Source: Rubricoccus sp038746605 | GTDB lineage: Bacteria > Bacteroidota > Rhodothermia > Rhodothermales > Rubricoccaceae | Reading direction: 5' to 3' | Assembly: GCA_038746605.1 (NCBI GenBank) | Contig: JBCDKM010000001.1 | Span: forward strand, 124,001-188,000 | Length of the DNA: 64,000 nt | Shown here: positions 8,144-17,124 of the stretch, one piece after another | Position numbering within the stretch: the stretch's first letter is position 1 | Layout: each line of letters begins with the position of its first letter | Notes under the pieces: model-generated | The model's database searches: none | What the model was told of the DNA's origin: nothing | Seen by the model: only the letters and a program-made list of their open reading frames with translations | Translations under genes and position numbers: made by a program

Positions 8144-8667
8144 CTGGCAAGGCGCTGCCGGTGCACGTCCTCGAACGTGACCGAAATCGTCCCGTCGTCC
8201 GCGATGAACTCTGAGGCGTGGGGCGGCACGGCGATCAGGTCCAGCGGCGCGAGGCGTCGGCGGCCGTCCATCGCGCGGCGAAGGATCTCTGCGTGCGGCG
8301 CGAGCCCAGCGGGCGAGGTCCACTTCGCGACGGCCACATGCGCCTCGGGAAAGCGGCGGAAGAGCGAGCGCCACTTCTTCTCAGACACCTTCCCCGCCTC
8401 GCCCCAGAAGATCGGCCGTGCCTCGCCGTAGGCCAGTCCGCCCGGAGGCGCCGCGAGGCGGACGAGGTCGGGCTTGTACGCGTCGCCGATGCCCACCTCG
8501 ACGCTCATCTCGGGGTACTCAGGCAGGTAGAGCGCCCAGAGCACCGCCTTCATCAGGACGTGCTCGATGCCCTCGCCGCGCTTCTTGACGAGCACCAGCT
8601 TGCGCCGCTCGGTGCCGTCGTGAGCGCGGAGGGTGAGCGTGCGGCGGAGGGCGAGGTCGGTGCGCAT
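8140..8667 (-). CDS. Possible PD-(D/E)XK nuclease-like protein (YaeQ-like)
   Basis: A 175-residue protein. The first part, LALRRTLTLRAHDGTERRKLVLVKKRGEG, is a beta-rich region. Around residues 70-110 come KPDLVRL and then PIFWGEAGKVSEKKW, compatible with the D...ExxK catalytic core of the PD-(D/E)XK superfamily and reminiscent of YaeQ. The C-terminal HVAVAKW and VTFEDV strands complete a compact fold. Function is inferred only from these short motifs. I chose the ATG at 8667 because the upstream extension to 8838 overlaps the start of the divergent gene at 8759 and reads as low-complexity. Confidence 0.6.
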   Translation of the reverse strand: MRTDLALRRTLTLRAHDGTERRKLVLVKKRGEGIEHVLMKAVLWALYLPEYPEMSVEVGIGDAYKPDLVRLAAPPGGLAYGEARPIFWGEAGKVSEKKWRSLFRRFPEAHVAVAKWTSPAGLAPHAEILRRAMDGRRRLAPLDLIAVPPHASEFIADDGTISVTFEDVHRQRLAS

Positions 8668-8758
8668 GCGGGGTGTTCGCGCGAGGGGCGGCTCCGTTCC
8701 GGCCGTTTGCACGGGGACGGTCCGCCTCGTACTGTGAGGAATCCCCTCTTCTGGTTCT

Positions 8759-10228
8759 ATGCGTGTTCCGCTCCTCTTCATCGCGCTAGCGGTCGGTTTC
8801 CTCCGTCCTGCGAGCGCACAAGAGGTCATGGAGGACACGACTTCGGCGTGGCGCTACTATCCGCTCCACGTCGGAGACGCCTGGGAGTACGAGGTGGAGG
8901 CTGAAGCAGGCTTTGGCGTGTTCATCTACACGGTCACGCGCCTTGTCCGGCGAGACACGGTAGTCGACGGGACGCCGTACGCCCTTCTAGAGCAGAGGGC
9001 GTACGATGTGGGGGCCGCTCCGGGGGGACCACCATCATTCAGTCGGTACCTAGTGCGGTTCGACACGAGCCGGGCAAGAATCGTGACTCGCTCCCTGGAA
9101 GATGGCTTGGAACGACCAGGATTCTGTCCACTAGACCTTCCGTTTGGAGCCATTCGGGCTGAGTGCGGTGGCGAGATTTTCGCGGACGTCGTGGGGGGGT
9201 ACGAACAGCCAGTCCACATCGGGGAGATGTCCCTCACAGGAACTCTCAAGGGGCTCGGCTACTACCTCGTCGTCGGGTACTCGGAGCGGTTCGCGGCGGA
9301 CCTTGGCCTGGTCGGGTCCTACTTCAATGAGGCGGGGACGGAAGAGTGGAGACTGCAGACGGCTCGGATCGAAGGAGAAGTCGTCGGAGATCTGCCTGGA
9401 GAGTATTTCCCCGGCGTGCCAGATCCTGTGGAGCCCGAACGGTACTACCCCCTCGATATCGGTGATGAGCGCCACTACTGGCTGTGTCGGTTCGAGGGCT
9501 GTGGGCAGTCCGTGACTACTGAGAAAGTGATCGGCGAAGAGGTTGTGTCCAACACGCTCTACCGTGTCGTAAACACAAAGCGTTACGTGCGCGCATCGGA
9601 CTTTAGCTACGAGCTGGCGAGCGACCAAAACACGCGTCTTCGCTTCGATGAGGCGACTGCTTCCGTCGTGACGAGGACGGACGCGGGCGAATCAATCGTA
9701 GCCTGCAACCTCGGAGCCGACCTCGGACCACCATTCCCGGGTGATGAGGACCCCTGCGCAGCCTTCGTCGGGATCTACGACGATCCTGACTTTGGGCGGG
9801 TCAAAGACTTCGATTTCCTCGGAGGGGCTTTCGCGTATGCAGCCGACATCGGGTTGGTGAGATTCCGTGGGGATGCGTCCGAGGAGGAAACGGTGCTGTT
9901 CTATTCCAACATCGCGGGCGTTGAACGTGGAACGCCGTTCTCTGTGGCCGAGGAGTCAGGGTTGGAACGCGCGGACCTCGTGCTCGCCGCCGCGCCCAAT
10001 CCGGCCGTAGATCGTGTCGTCCTCTCGCTCCGCCTGCCCGAGGTGGCCATCCTCCGCCTAGAGGCCTTCGACGCTCGGGGCCGCCGCGTGCTCTCGCGCG
10101 AGGAACTGGTCAGTGCTGACGCGCGCGTAACGCTGGACGTGAGTAGCTGGGCGCCCGGCGCGTACAGCCTTCGCGTCACGAGCGGAGAGAGGACCGTGGT
10201 GCGGCGCATCCTCGTCACGAACGAGTGA
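8759..10228 (+). CDS. Secreted protein with T9SS type A sorting domain
   Basis: A 489-residue protein with a signal peptide (FIALAVGFLRPASAQ, cleavage near residue 21). The body has two related beta-rich units, the first starting WRYYPLHVGDAWEYEVE and the second ERYYPLDIGDERHYWL near residue 225, so it looks like an internal duplication. The last 80 residues form a T9SS C-terminal domain: LAAAPNPAVDRVVLSLRLP, RLEAFDARGRRVLS, VSSWAPGAYSLRVTSG and the final VRRILVTNE. Such domains direct export across the outer membrane and are then removed, leaving the cargo on the surface or outside. The body matches no family I know. Confidence 0.85.
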   Translation: MRVPLLFIALAVGFLRPASAQEVMEDTTSAWRYYPLHVGDAWEYEVEAEAGFGVFIYTVTRLVRRDTVVDGTPYALLEQRAYDVGAAPGGPPSFSRYLVRFDTSRARIVTRSLEDGLERPGFCPLDLPFGAIRAECGGEIFADVVGGYEQPVHIGEMSLTGTLKGLGYYLVVGYSERFAADLGLVGSYFNEAGTEEWRLQTARIEGEVVGDLPGEYFPGVPDPVEPERYYPLDIGDERHYWLCRFEGCGQSVTTEKVIGEEVVSNTLYRVVNTKRYVRASDFSYELASDQNTRLRFDEATASVVTRTDAGESIVACNLGADLGPPFPGDEDPCAAFVGIYDDPDFGRVKDFDFLGGAFAYAADIGLVRFRGDASEEETVLFYSNIAGVERGTPFSVAEESGLERADLVLAAAPNPAVDRVVLSLRLPEVAILRLEAFDARGRRVLSREELVSADARVTLDVSSWAPGAYSLRVTSGERTVVRRILVTNE

Positions 10229-10229
10229 G

Positions 10230-10266
10230 AAGGCATCCCGGACCGTTCACGGGGTCCGTTGCCTTT
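10230..10266 (+). terminator. Probable intrinsic terminator after the T9SS cargo gene
   Basis: The outer stem AAGGC/GCCTTT and inner stem CGGACC/GGTCCG surround a short loop and run into CCTTTC. It begins within a few bases of the stop codon at 10228. Confidence 0.6.
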
Positions 10267-10312
10267 CTGCAAGTAGACCGCGCGAGGTTGTATACGTCCT
10301 GCCTCTCTGCTC

Positions 10313-11095
10313 ATGGTTCGTTGCTTCTCCGCGCTCACGCTCGTCCTCGCCGTCACCATCGCCGGATGCGACACCGCCCCGACGGTCTTGGACCCGTTGA
10401 CCGTCACGGTTTTCGTCGCCGACGGACCCAACGAGCGGGTCGCGTTTCAAGATGAGGTGCCCCGAAGTGCTGTCCGGCAGGTCCCTCTCTCGATCCCTGT
10501 TCCTCCTAGCGCGACGGGCGTCCGCGTCTCCTCTGACCTCACCTCGGACGATAGTGTCCAGGTGATGACCATCGCGAGACCCGAGCGTCTCGACGTGTAC
10601 GACTTGCCTCGAATCGAGAGACTCGCCGGAGGCGCCCGAGATTTTCTCCGAGGGACGGGGGGCGCCTTCCAACCTCTCCTCTTTTTCAGCACCGACTCCC
10701 TCTGGCTCGGATCGCGCGAGGCGGTCCGCCTCGGTGCCCAGTTCGGCACCCGTAGTGCGCAGATGCAACTGGCCCGGGGGGAGGCGGTCGTGCCTGCCGC
10801 TCTGGCGTGGAGCACCGAGGCGCTTCGCCTCGATCTCAGCTCCGGCAACGTGGTGGAGGTGCGAGTGGAGATCACAGGCGCTCGGGAGGTCGGGGAGCTC
10901 GTCCCGGTGCTGCTGGCACGGAACAGTTCCGACGCCGTGCTACCAGCGGGCACCCCTCTCCAGGGATCGGTCCTGTTGCAGGACCTCGGGAACGGAGACC
11001 GCTACACGGTCCCGCGAGGGCGTGGCCTCAGCGCCTTCTCAGGTCTCCAGGCCGACGCTCAGCAACAGTTCGAGCTCTTCTTGCTGAAGCTCTGA
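10313..11095 (+). CDS. Lipoprotein of unknown function
   Basis: A 260-residue protein with a clear lipoprotein signal (ALTLVLAVTIAGC, acylated Cys at residue 19). The mature part looks all-beta: DPLTVTVFVADGPNERVAF, an Ile/Val-rich middle, and a final VEVRVEITGAREVGELVPVLL that could be a late sandwich strand. I recognise no domain. It lies between a T9SS cargo gene and serA on the same strand, with no sign of functional coupling. A palindrome half-site (CCGCCTCGGTGCC) occurs inside it near 10726 and encodes VRLGA. Confidence 0.7.
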   Translation: MVRCFSALTLVLAVTIAGCDTAPTVLDPLTVTVFVADGPNERVAFQDEVPRSAVRQVPLSIPVPPSATGVRVSSDLTSDDSVQVMTIARPERLDVYDLPRIERLAGGARDFLRGTGGAFQPLLFFSTDSLWLGSREAVRLGAQFGTRSAQMQLARGEAVVPAALAWSTEALRLDLSSGNVVEVRVEITGAREVGELVPVLLARNSSDAVLPAGTPLQGSVLLQDLGNGDRYTVPRGRGLSAFSGLQADAQQQFELFLLKL

Positions 11096-11154
11096 TCGGG
11101 GGAGGCCGCTTGCGCGGGGAGGCCGTAACCTCCGTCCCCTCGCTCGCTCGCGTC

Positions 11155-12393
11155 ATGGCGGACACCTCCCTCGATAAAGACAGAATCCGCGTCCTCCTCT
11201 TGGAGGGCATCCACGATACCGCTGCCGAGGCCTTCCGCGAGGCGGGCTACACCAAGATCGAGCGTCGCTCCACGGCCATCCAGGGCGCAGATCTCGCAGC
11301 GGCGCTGGAAGGTGTCCACTTCCTCGGCATTCGCTCCCGCACCCACCTCACCGCCGATGTCCTCGCGCAGGCCGACCGGCTCGTCGGTGTCGGGTGCTTT
11401 TGCATCGGGACGGATCAGGTGGACATCACGACGGCCAGTCAGAGTGGTGTAGTCGTGTTCAATGCGCCGTACTCGAACACGCGCTCGGTAGCGGAGCTCG
11501 TGCTCGCAGAGGCCATCCTGCTACTGCGCGGCGTCCCGGAAAAAAACGCCCTCGCGCATCGAGGGATCTGGGCGAAGACCGCGGTGGGCTCCAACGAGGC
11601 GCGAGGCAAGACGCTCGGCGTCGTGGGCTACGGCAACATCGGGGCGCAGCTCTCGGTCCTCGCGGAGGCGCTCGGCATGCGGGTCCTCTTCTACGACGTA
11701 GCCGCAAAGCTCCCGCTTGGCAATGCCACGTCCGCGGAGTCCCTCGCGGGCGTGCTCGGCCAGTCCGATGTCGTGACGCTCCACGTGCCGGACACGCCCG
11801 AGACGCGTGGCCTCATCGGTGCGGAGGAAATCGCGCTCATGCGCGACGGCGCCGTACTTCTCAACGCCTCGCGCGGCAAAGTGGTCGACCTCGACGCCCT
11901 CGCGGACGCTCTCCGCGAAGGACGGCTGCGTGGTGCGGCTGTGGATGTCTTCCCGAAAGAGCCGAAGTCGAAAGCCGAGACGTTCGAGAGCCCGCTCCAA
12001 GGGATCGACCGCGCGATCCTGACGCCGCATGTCGGCGGGAGCACCGAGGAGGCGCAGCAGAACATCGGGCGCGAGGTCGCGGGGAAGCTGATCCGGTATT
12101 CGGACAACGGGAGCACGCAATCCTCAGTCAACCTGCCGGAGGTGTCGTTGCCGCAGCAGGCGGGCGCGCACCGTTTCCTGCATGTCCACGAGAACCGTCC
12201 GGGCGTGCTGAGTGCGATCAACCGAGCGGTGAGCGAGGCAGGCGCCAACGTCGTCGGGCAGTACCTCCAGACGCGCGGATCGCTAGGCTACGTCGTGACC
12301 GACGTGGATGATGAAGGGGCACCCGCCTCGGCGGCGCTACTGGACGCCCTCCGCGAGGTGCCCGGGACGCTCCGAGCGCGCGTGCTGTTCTGA
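11155..12393 (+). CDS. serA: D-3-phosphoglycerate dehydrogenase SerA
   Basis: A 412-residue cytoplasmic enzyme oxidising 3-phosphoglycerate to 3-phosphohydroxypyruvate, the first step of serine synthesis. The substrate-binding part includes LGIRSRTHLT and GCFCIGTDQVD. The NAD Rossmann core is LGVVGYGNIGAQLSVLAEALGM near residue 160. The catalytic Arg is in LLNASRGKVVDLDAL and the His in ILTPHVGGSTEEAQ. A C-terminal ACT domain (RFLHVHENRPGVLSAINRAVSEAGANV) suggests feedback by serine, as in Escherichia coli SerA, which has a similar length. The ATG at 11155 begins MADTSLDKD. Confidence 0.96.
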   Translation: MADTSLDKDRIRVLLLEGIHDTAAEAFREAGYTKIERRSTAIQGADLAAALEGVHFLGIRSRTHLTADVLAQADRLVGVGCFCIGTDQVDITTASQSGVVVFNAPYSNTRSVAELVLAEAILLLRGVPEKNALAHRGIWAKTAVGSNEARGKTLGVVGYGNIGAQLSVLAEALGMRVLFYDVAAKLPLGNATSAESLAGVLGQSDVVTLHVPDTPETRGLIGAEEIALMRDGAVLLNASRGKVVDLDALADALREGRLRGAAVDVFPKEPKSKAETFESPLQGIDRAILTPHVGGSTEEAQQNIGREVAGKLIRYSDNGSTQSSVNLPEVSLPQQAGAHRFLHVHENRPGVLSAINRAVSEAGANVVGQYLQTRGSLGYVVTDVDDEGAPASAALLDALREVPGTLRARVLF

Positions 12394-12476
12394 TCGAAGC
12401 GCGTCGCCGAACGGAGGCACTGGGACCGGCTGGCACGGCGTTGGGACGCTGGCCCGTGCACCTGCACCCTCCGCTC

Positions 12477-13199
12477 ATGCGTCCGCTCTCAACTCCTGCC
12501 CTCCTGGCCCACCTCGCGTTTGTCCTCGTCGGGCTCGCCGTGCTCCTGACGGCCTGTGGAGACGCCCCAGAGCGTCTCGATGCAGCGTCTGAGCCCGCAT
12601 CGGACGCCATGGTGGTGCCCGTTTCAGATCCTTCGGCAGAGTCTGCGCTTGTTGCCGAGGCGGTCCAGGTTGACGCCGAGGCTGGACAGGCGCCGTCCGC
12701 CGAGCCGGTCATTCCTTCTATGGAGCCCTCTCCGTCTCCGAGCCCCGAGGTGATCTCTGCACCACTTCCTGAACGCGAGCCGATGCGTGCTCCCGAGCCT
12801 GTACCGCCGCCAGCCGCTCCCCCTGCACAGGAGCCGACACCGGAACCGCGCAACACGGCGGCAGCCGATGCCTTCTGGGAGGCGTTCCAGCACGCGGTTC
12901 GCTCGCGAGACCAAGCTGCTATCGCACAGGGTTTGGCCGACGAGGTCCGCGTGGGCGATCAGACGTTCGCGAAGACCAGTCAGGAAGTCCAGGCTGTGCT
13001 AGAAGCCATCGTGGAAGAGGACGCTGCACGTGAGGCGTACCTCGCAGTGGACCGCCTCACGCATAGCTCCGAGGCGAGCACCTTCGAGACGACTGCGCAC
13101 TACACCGTCGAGGGCGAAGACTACGAGGTCGTCGTGTTCGGGACGGTGGAGGAGGTCGCTCCGGGCGACTGGCGGCTCGTCGAGGTCGGAAGTCGCTGA
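12477..13199 (+). CDS. Lipoprotein with Pro/Glu linker and NTF2-like C-terminal domain
   Basis: A 240-residue protein. The signal HLAFVLVGLAVLLTAC gives an acylated Cys near residue 28. A long low-complexity linker rich in Pro, Glu, Ser and Ala (about residues 35-120) follows. The last 110 residues start AADAFWEAFQHAVRSRDQAAIAQGL and continue with strands ending VVVFGTVEEVAPGDWRLVEVG, which resembles an NTF2/DUF4440-type fold. It is likely an outer-membrane-anchored domain held away from the membrane by the linker. The ATG at 12477 directly precedes the signal. Confidence 0.72.
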   Translation: MRPLSTPALLAHLAFVLVGLAVLLTACGDAPERLDAASEPASDAMVVPVSDPSAESALVAEAVQVDAEAGQAPSAEPVIPSMEPSPSPSPEVISAPLPEREPMRAPEPVPPPAAPPAQEPTPEPRNTAAADAFWEAFQHAVRSRDQAAIAQGLADEVRVGDQTFAKTSQEVQAVLEAIVEEDAAREAYLAVDRLTHSSEASTFETTAHYTVEGEDYEVVVFGTVEEVAPGDWRLVEVGSR

Positions 13200-13420
13200 G
13201 GCGATTCCGAACCTATGGCCTCGATCCCACGCGTCCTCTGGCTCGCCGTCGTCCAGAGGAGCGTCGTTTCGATGAGTTGTTCCGTAGGTGTTCCCCATTC
13301 AACCCCTTCTGTTCCGGTCCGGCCCCGCAGACCGAGCCTAGCGGGATCGCGTTGTCAGGCCGACGAACGACGCGGTGGAGGGCCGCGCATCGCCGCGAAC
13401 GTCCGCCGTCATCTTAGACC

Positions 13421-13460
13421 TGCCCGCCTCGGTGCCTCCACGAGGGTCCCGAGGCGGGCA
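13421..13460. repeat. Palindromic repeat, long form
   Basis: The 12-base arms TGCCCGCCTCGG and CCGAGGCGGGCA are perfect complements around a 16-base centre (TGCCTCCACGAGGGTC). The centre resembles those of the long copies at 24171, 24821 and 56641. It lies between the convergent genes ending at 13199 and 13531; the rest of that roughly 330-base gap holds only the terminator at 13467. Confidence 0.9.
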
Positions 13461-13466
13461 GACCTA

Positions 13467-13504
13467 CAACAAAACGGGCGACCTCCCGAGGTGGGAAGCC
13501 GCCC
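13467..13504 (-). terminator. Intrinsic terminator of the fasciclin gene
   Basis: Read on the minus strand, CGGGCGGC and its complement GTCGCCCG enclose an inner CCACCTCGGGAGG stem, followed by TTTTGTTG. It lies 27 bases beyond the stop codon of the gene ending at 13531. Confidence 0.8.
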
Positions 13505-13530
13505 GCTGGCGGTGAAGCCTGCAGGTGTCG

Positions 13531-14025
13531 CTACGGAAGAAGCACCGTGTCGATCACGTGTGCGACGCCGTTGGACGCCTGCACGTCGGCCATCGCGACG
13601 GTCGCGCCGCCGATCATGACGTTGCCGCCAGAGATGCTGACCTCAAGCTGAGCGCCGTTGACGGTCGTGAGCATCTGGCCGTCGCTCAGGTCGCTCGCCA
13701 TGAGCTTGCCGGGCACGACGTGGAACGTCAGCACGCCCTGGAGCTGCGTCTTGTTTTCCGGCTGGAGGAGCGTCTCGACGGTACCGTCGGGAAGCGCGGC
13801 GAAGGCAGCGTTGGTGGGCGCGAAGACCGTGAACGGTCCTGGGCCGCTGAGCGTCTCGACGAGATCGCCTGCCTGGACGGCCGCGACGAGCGTGCTGAGG
13901 TCGTCAACGCTGACGGCCGTCTCGACGAGGTTCATCGACGGCATCGCGGCATCCTCCATGTTGGAGGACGAGCCACACGCGGTGACGAAGAACGCGAGGG
14001 CGAAGAGGGAGAGGAGGGGGCGCAT
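13531..14025 (-). CDS. Fasciclin (FAS1) domain lipoprotein
   Basis: A 164-residue protein with a lipoprotein signal (LLSLFALAFFVTAC, acylated Cys near residue 17) and one FAS1 domain filling the rest: NLVETAVSVDDLSTLVAAVQAGDLVETL, then the hallmark GPFTVFAPTNAAFAALP (H1 box), LTFHVVPGKLMASDL, and the terminal VQASNGVAHVIDTVLLP (H2 box). FAS1 modules mediate adhesion or polymer binding, so a cell-surface or periplasmic role is expected. The ATG at 14025 follows a CCCGCCCTTCC leader; the longer frame to 14187 lacks support. An intrinsic terminator lies downstream. Confidence 0.92.
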   Translation of the reverse strand: MRPLLSLFALAFFVTACGSSSNMEDAAMPSMNLVETAVSVDDLSTLVAAVQAGDLVETLSGPGPFTVFAPTNAAFAALPDGTVETLLQPENKTQLQGVLTFHVVPGKLMASDLSDGQMLTTVNGAQLEVSISGGNVMIGGATVAMADVQASNGVAHVIDTVLLP

Positions 14026-14190
14026 GGAAGGGCGGGATAGGGGGTTGAGAGTGGGGCCACGAGCGTGACCGTCCCCCGTACTCGCCAGGCCTGACACCTG
14101 TTCACGCATCCACCAGCTTTCCCAGAGGTTCACCGACGGCTCCATGGGCTCCCCCCGCCTCGGCAGGAAGACGGATGGCCCGAACACGAA

Positions 14191-14223
14191 CGGGCGGCTC
14201 CAGTCCAGAGAAGGAGCCGCCCG
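14191..14223 (-). terminator. Intrinsic terminator of mdh
   Basis: The 11-base arms CGGGCGGCTCC and GGAGCCGCCCG form a perfect stem with an 11-base loop. On the minus strand it is followed by TTCGTGTT, a weak T-tract. It lies about 40 bases beyond the mdh stop codon. Confidence 0.72.
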
Positions 14224-14262
14224 CCCTAGTAGCCACGTGGACTACCGGACCGTGCAAGAGCC

Positions 14263-15198
14263 CTACGCGTCCTTCGGGAGGTTCTGGTACGCCTCGATGA
14301 CCTCGCGGACGTGCGCGCCCGAGGCTTGCATGTCGGCGCTCTCCTTCTCGTTGAGGTCGAGCTCGACGATCTCCTTCACGCCCCCGGCGCCCAGCTTGAC
14401 GGGCACACCGATGAACATGTCGTTCAGGCCGTACTGGCCCGTGACCCAGGCCGCAGCGGGGAGGACGCGGTTGGAATCCTTCACGATGGCCTCGACCATC
14501 TCGGCGGCACCGGCGCCCGGCGCATACCACGCGCTCGTGCCCATGAGCTTGACGATCTCGCCGCCGCCCTTCTTGGTGCGCTCGATGATCTCGTCGAGGC
14601 GGGACTCCGCGATGAGGTCCGTCACCGGCTGGCTGCCGATAGTGGTGAAACGCGGGAGCGGCGTCATGGAGTCGCCGTGACCACCGAGGAGCATCGCGTT
14701 GATGTCGCGGACGCTGACGCCGAGCTCCATTTTGAGGAAGGCGCGATAGCGAGCAGTGTCCAGCACGCCTGCCATGCCCATCACGCGCTCGCTCGGGAAG
14801 CCCGAGGTCATGTACGCGACGTAGGTCATCACGTCGAGCGGATTGGAGACGACAATGATGATCGTGTTGGGGCTCGCCTTCGCGACCTGCTCGGTGACGC
14901 TGGAGACGATGTCCGAGTTGACCTTCAGGAGGTCATCGCGCGACATCCCGGGCTTTCGGGGTAGACCCGCCGTGATAACCGTCACGTCGGAGCCCTCGGT
15001 GATGCCGTAGTCGGCACCGCCTTCGATGACAGTGTCGAACCCGTGGATCGGGGCGACCTCCATGAGATCGAGCGCCTTGCCCTTGGCGACGCCCTCGTTG
15101 ATGTCGATGAGGGCGATGTTCTGGACGATGTCCATTCGCGCGACGCACTCGGCGACCGTTGCGCCGACGTTGCCCGCGCCTACGACGGTGAGCTTCAT
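14263..15198 (-). CDS. mdh: Malate dehydrogenase (LDH-like type)
   Basis: A 311-residue cytoplasmic enzyme interconverting malate and oxaloacetate with NAD in the TCA cycle. The N-terminal Rossmann motif is VVGAGNVGATVA (residues 5-16), with IDIN and an Asp for NAD rather than NADP. The active-site loop Arg pair is in GLPRKPGMSRDDLL, and the substrate Arg is in LDTARYRAFL. The catalytic His is in LLGGHGDSMTPLPR. This pattern is the lactate-dehydrogenase-like MDH found in Chlorobi, Bacteroidota and Rhodothermota. The start has a CCCTCTCCCTAACC leader. A perfect hairpin downstream ends the transcript. Confidence 0.96.
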   Translation of the reverse strand: MKLTVVGAGNVGATVAECVARMDIVQNIALIDINEGVAKGKALDLMEVAPIHGFDTVIEGGADYGITEGSDVTVITAGLPRKPGMSRDDLLKVNSDIVSSVTEQVAKASPNTIIIVVSNPLDVMTYVAYMTSGFPSERVMGMAGVLDTARYRAFLKMELGVSVRDINAMLLGGHGDSMTPLPRFTTIGSQPVTDLIAESRLDEIIERTKKGGGEIVKLMGTSAWYAPGAGAAEMVEAIVKDSNRVLPAAAWVTGQYGLNDMFIGVPVKLGAGGVKEIVELDLNEKESADMQASGAHVREVIEAYQNLPKDA

Positions 15199-15375
15199 GT
15201 CTGGTTAGGGAGAGGGGATGGGGTGAGAGATCCCAGAGTAGCGCTGCGCCTGGAACCGTTTCCATCGCGAGGCGGCAAGAAGGGACGAAATACGAGATGG
15301 GCCCAGCCAGTGGAGGAGAGGCGGCCTGCGCGGGTTTCTCGTGCTTCCCGTCTCTATGGGTTCCAGCCGCCTCCT

Positions 15376-15395
15376 CCGCCTCGGCACCGAGGCGG
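15376..15395. repeat. Palindromic repeat, short form
   Basis: CCGCCTCGGCACCGAGGCGG, a perfect copy with a CA centre. It lies 36 bases beyond the stop codon of the minus-strand methyltransferase and upstream of mdh. Confidence 0.92.
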
Positions 15396-15431
15396 GCAGA
15401 GTCGGACCGGGTTTGATCCCATGCCCCATGC

Positions 15432-16169
15432 CTATCGACGCACCGCGTAGCCGATGTACCCGATCCACGGCGGTCCGCCGATCTCGAACGAGAATCCCGG
15501 ATCTACCCGCCGCCGCCACACGGACCGCCAGAACGCCCAGTTTACGATGGGGTGCACCCCCCGGATCTCGCGCACCTCTAGCCCCACGGCTTCAGCGTCC
15601 CGGCGGAGATCCCGAGGCGGGATAAACAGGTCGTAGACGTGGATATGAGGCGGCCCGCCTGGCGTCACCACTTTGAACCCGTGGATGGCGAGCAGCCACG
15701 CCAGCGGCGTCCGGTTGAACGTGTGGAAGACGACCGCTCCACCGGGCCGGACGACCCGCGCCGCCTCGGCGAGCACGTCGGCGGGGCGCTCGACGTGCTC
15801 CAACATGTCGAGGAGCAAGACCGCGTCGAACGAGGCGTCCTCAGCGTCCAGCGCGTAGGCATCGCCGACCCGAAACGAAACCGGCAGTTCCGCGGGCGTC
15901 CGGGCGAGGGCCTCCGCAATGGCGCCCTCTGCTAGATCCACACCTTCTACGACGTATCCCGCTTCCGCGAGGGGAAATGAGACCAGGCCTGCACCGCACG
16001 CCACGTCCAGCAGCCTCGCGCCTGGCCCGAGGCCGAGGGAGGTGGTCACGTCCAGCGTGTAGTCGATCTTGACGCGGCTCTCAGCGCGGAGCAGCGCGAT
16101 AGGGTGGTCGTCCCCCTCGAACCAGGTGTCTCCGAGATGGTCGTAGAACGCGTTGTTGACGTGTGGCAT
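15432..16169 (-). CDS. UbiG-type class I SAM methyltransferase
   Basis: A 245-residue methyltransferase resembling the ubiquinone O-methyltransferase UbiG. The N-terminus NAFYDHLGDTWFEGDDHPIALLRAESRVK matches the UbiG start. SAM motif I is ARLLDVACGAGLVSFPLAEAG near residue 55, followed by VEGVDLAE, FDAVLLLDMLEHVERP and RVVRPGGAVVFHTFNRT. The C-terminal HIHVYDLFIPPRDL and IGYIGYAVRR also fit. Whether its substrate is a quinone precursor or another small molecule cannot be told. The ATG at 16169 begins MPHVNN after a pyrimidine-rich leader. It is divergent from cmk. Confidence 0.85.
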   Translation of the reverse strand: MPHVNNAFYDHLGDTWFEGDDHPIALLRAESRVKIDYTLDVTTSLGLGPGARLLDVACGAGLVSFPLAEAGYVVEGVDLAEGAIAEALARTPAELPVSFRVGDAYALDAEDASFDAVLLLDMLEHVERPADVLAEAARVVRPGGAVVFHTFNRTPLAWLLAIHGFKVVTPGGPPHIHVYDLFIPPRDLRRDAEAVGLEVREIRGVHPIVNWAFWRSVWRRRVDPGFSFEIGGPPWIGYIGYAVRR

Positions 16170-16276
16170 GAAGGGGTGGAGGAGAGGAGGCGCCTGCACG
16201 GCTTTTCCACAGCTCGGGACGTTGGTCTGGAGCTCAGAAACGCCTATAATGGAAGGCTCCCAGAGCACCACACTGC

Positions 16277-16963
16277 GTGATCGTCGCCCTCGACGGCCCA
16301 GCCGGGTCCGGCAAGAGTACCACCGCGCGGCGGGTCGCCCACGAGTTGGGCGGGCTGTACTTGGACACGGGCGCGATGTACCGAGCGATTGGTCTCGCGT
16401 TCCTGGACCACGGCACCCCGTTCACCGAGGTCGCCGCCGCGAACTTCGTGCCCGGCCTGCGGGTCGAACTCGACCCGAAACCGGACGCCTCGCTGGCGGT
16501 TCGTCTCGGAGGGAAAGACGTGACCGAGCGTATCCGTTCCGGCCCGGCCGCACAGGCCGCCAGCCGGGCCGCTGCCCTCGCGCCCGTCCGCACCGCGATG
16601 CTTCACGCACAGCGCGCCGTTGCCCAGGAATGGGCGGACACCGGCCGCGCCGTGGTTGCCGAGGGACGCGACATGGGCAGCGTCGTCTTTCCCGACGCGC
16701 CCGTCAAGTTCTTTCTGACTGCCGACCTCGAGGCCCGCGCCCAACGCCGCGCCGCCGACCTCGCCGCTCGCGGCGAAGACGCCGATGTGGATCGGGTCCG
16801 CGATGAGATCGCCCAGCGCGACCGTCGCGATGCCGACCGCGCCCTCGCCCCGCTCCGCGCTGCGCCGGATGCGGTCGTGCTTGACACGACCGCGCTGACG
16901 CCGGACGAGCAGGTCGAGCGCGTCGTCCAGGCTGTCCGTGCCGCCCAGGCACAGAACGCCTGA
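16277..16963 (+). CDS. cmk: Cytidylate kinase
   Basis: A 228-residue cytoplasmic kinase phosphorylating CMP and dCMP with ATP. The P-loop GPAGSGKSTTARR is at residues 7-19. LDTGAMYRAIGLAF is the CMP-binding region, GRAVVAEGRDMGSVVFPDAPVKFFLTAD holds the conserved EGRD-G motif, and RDRRDADRALAPLRAAPDAVVLDTT is the C-terminal lid. The start is a GTG at 16277 giving MIVALDGPAG, which is the family start. The neighbour rpsA, 161 bases downstream, mirrors the classical cmk-rpsA pairing seen in many bacteria. Confidence 0.95.
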   Translation: MIVALDGPAGSGKSTTARRVAHELGGLYLDTGAMYRAIGLAFLDHGTPFTEVAAANFVPGLRVELDPKPDASLAVRLGGKDVTERIRSGPAAQAASRAAALAPVRTAMLHAQRAVAQEWADTGRAVVAEGRDMGSVVFPDAPVKFFLTADLEARAQRRAADLAARGEDADVDRVRDEIAQRDRRDADRALAPLRAAPDAVVLDTTALTPDEQVERVVQAVRAAQAQNA

Positions 16964-17124
16964 CGTTGCCTCGAACGAGTCGATTCACTGTTTCACCAGA
17001 CCCCGACGGGACCGCGCGAGGCCGCGCACCGAGCGGGATCCACCCCTTTCTACCCCCCGGGCGTGCGCTAGCCGCCTCGCCTCCGTCCCAACCCCGGAGC
17101 GCCGACGCCGCCGAACCCAACCGT

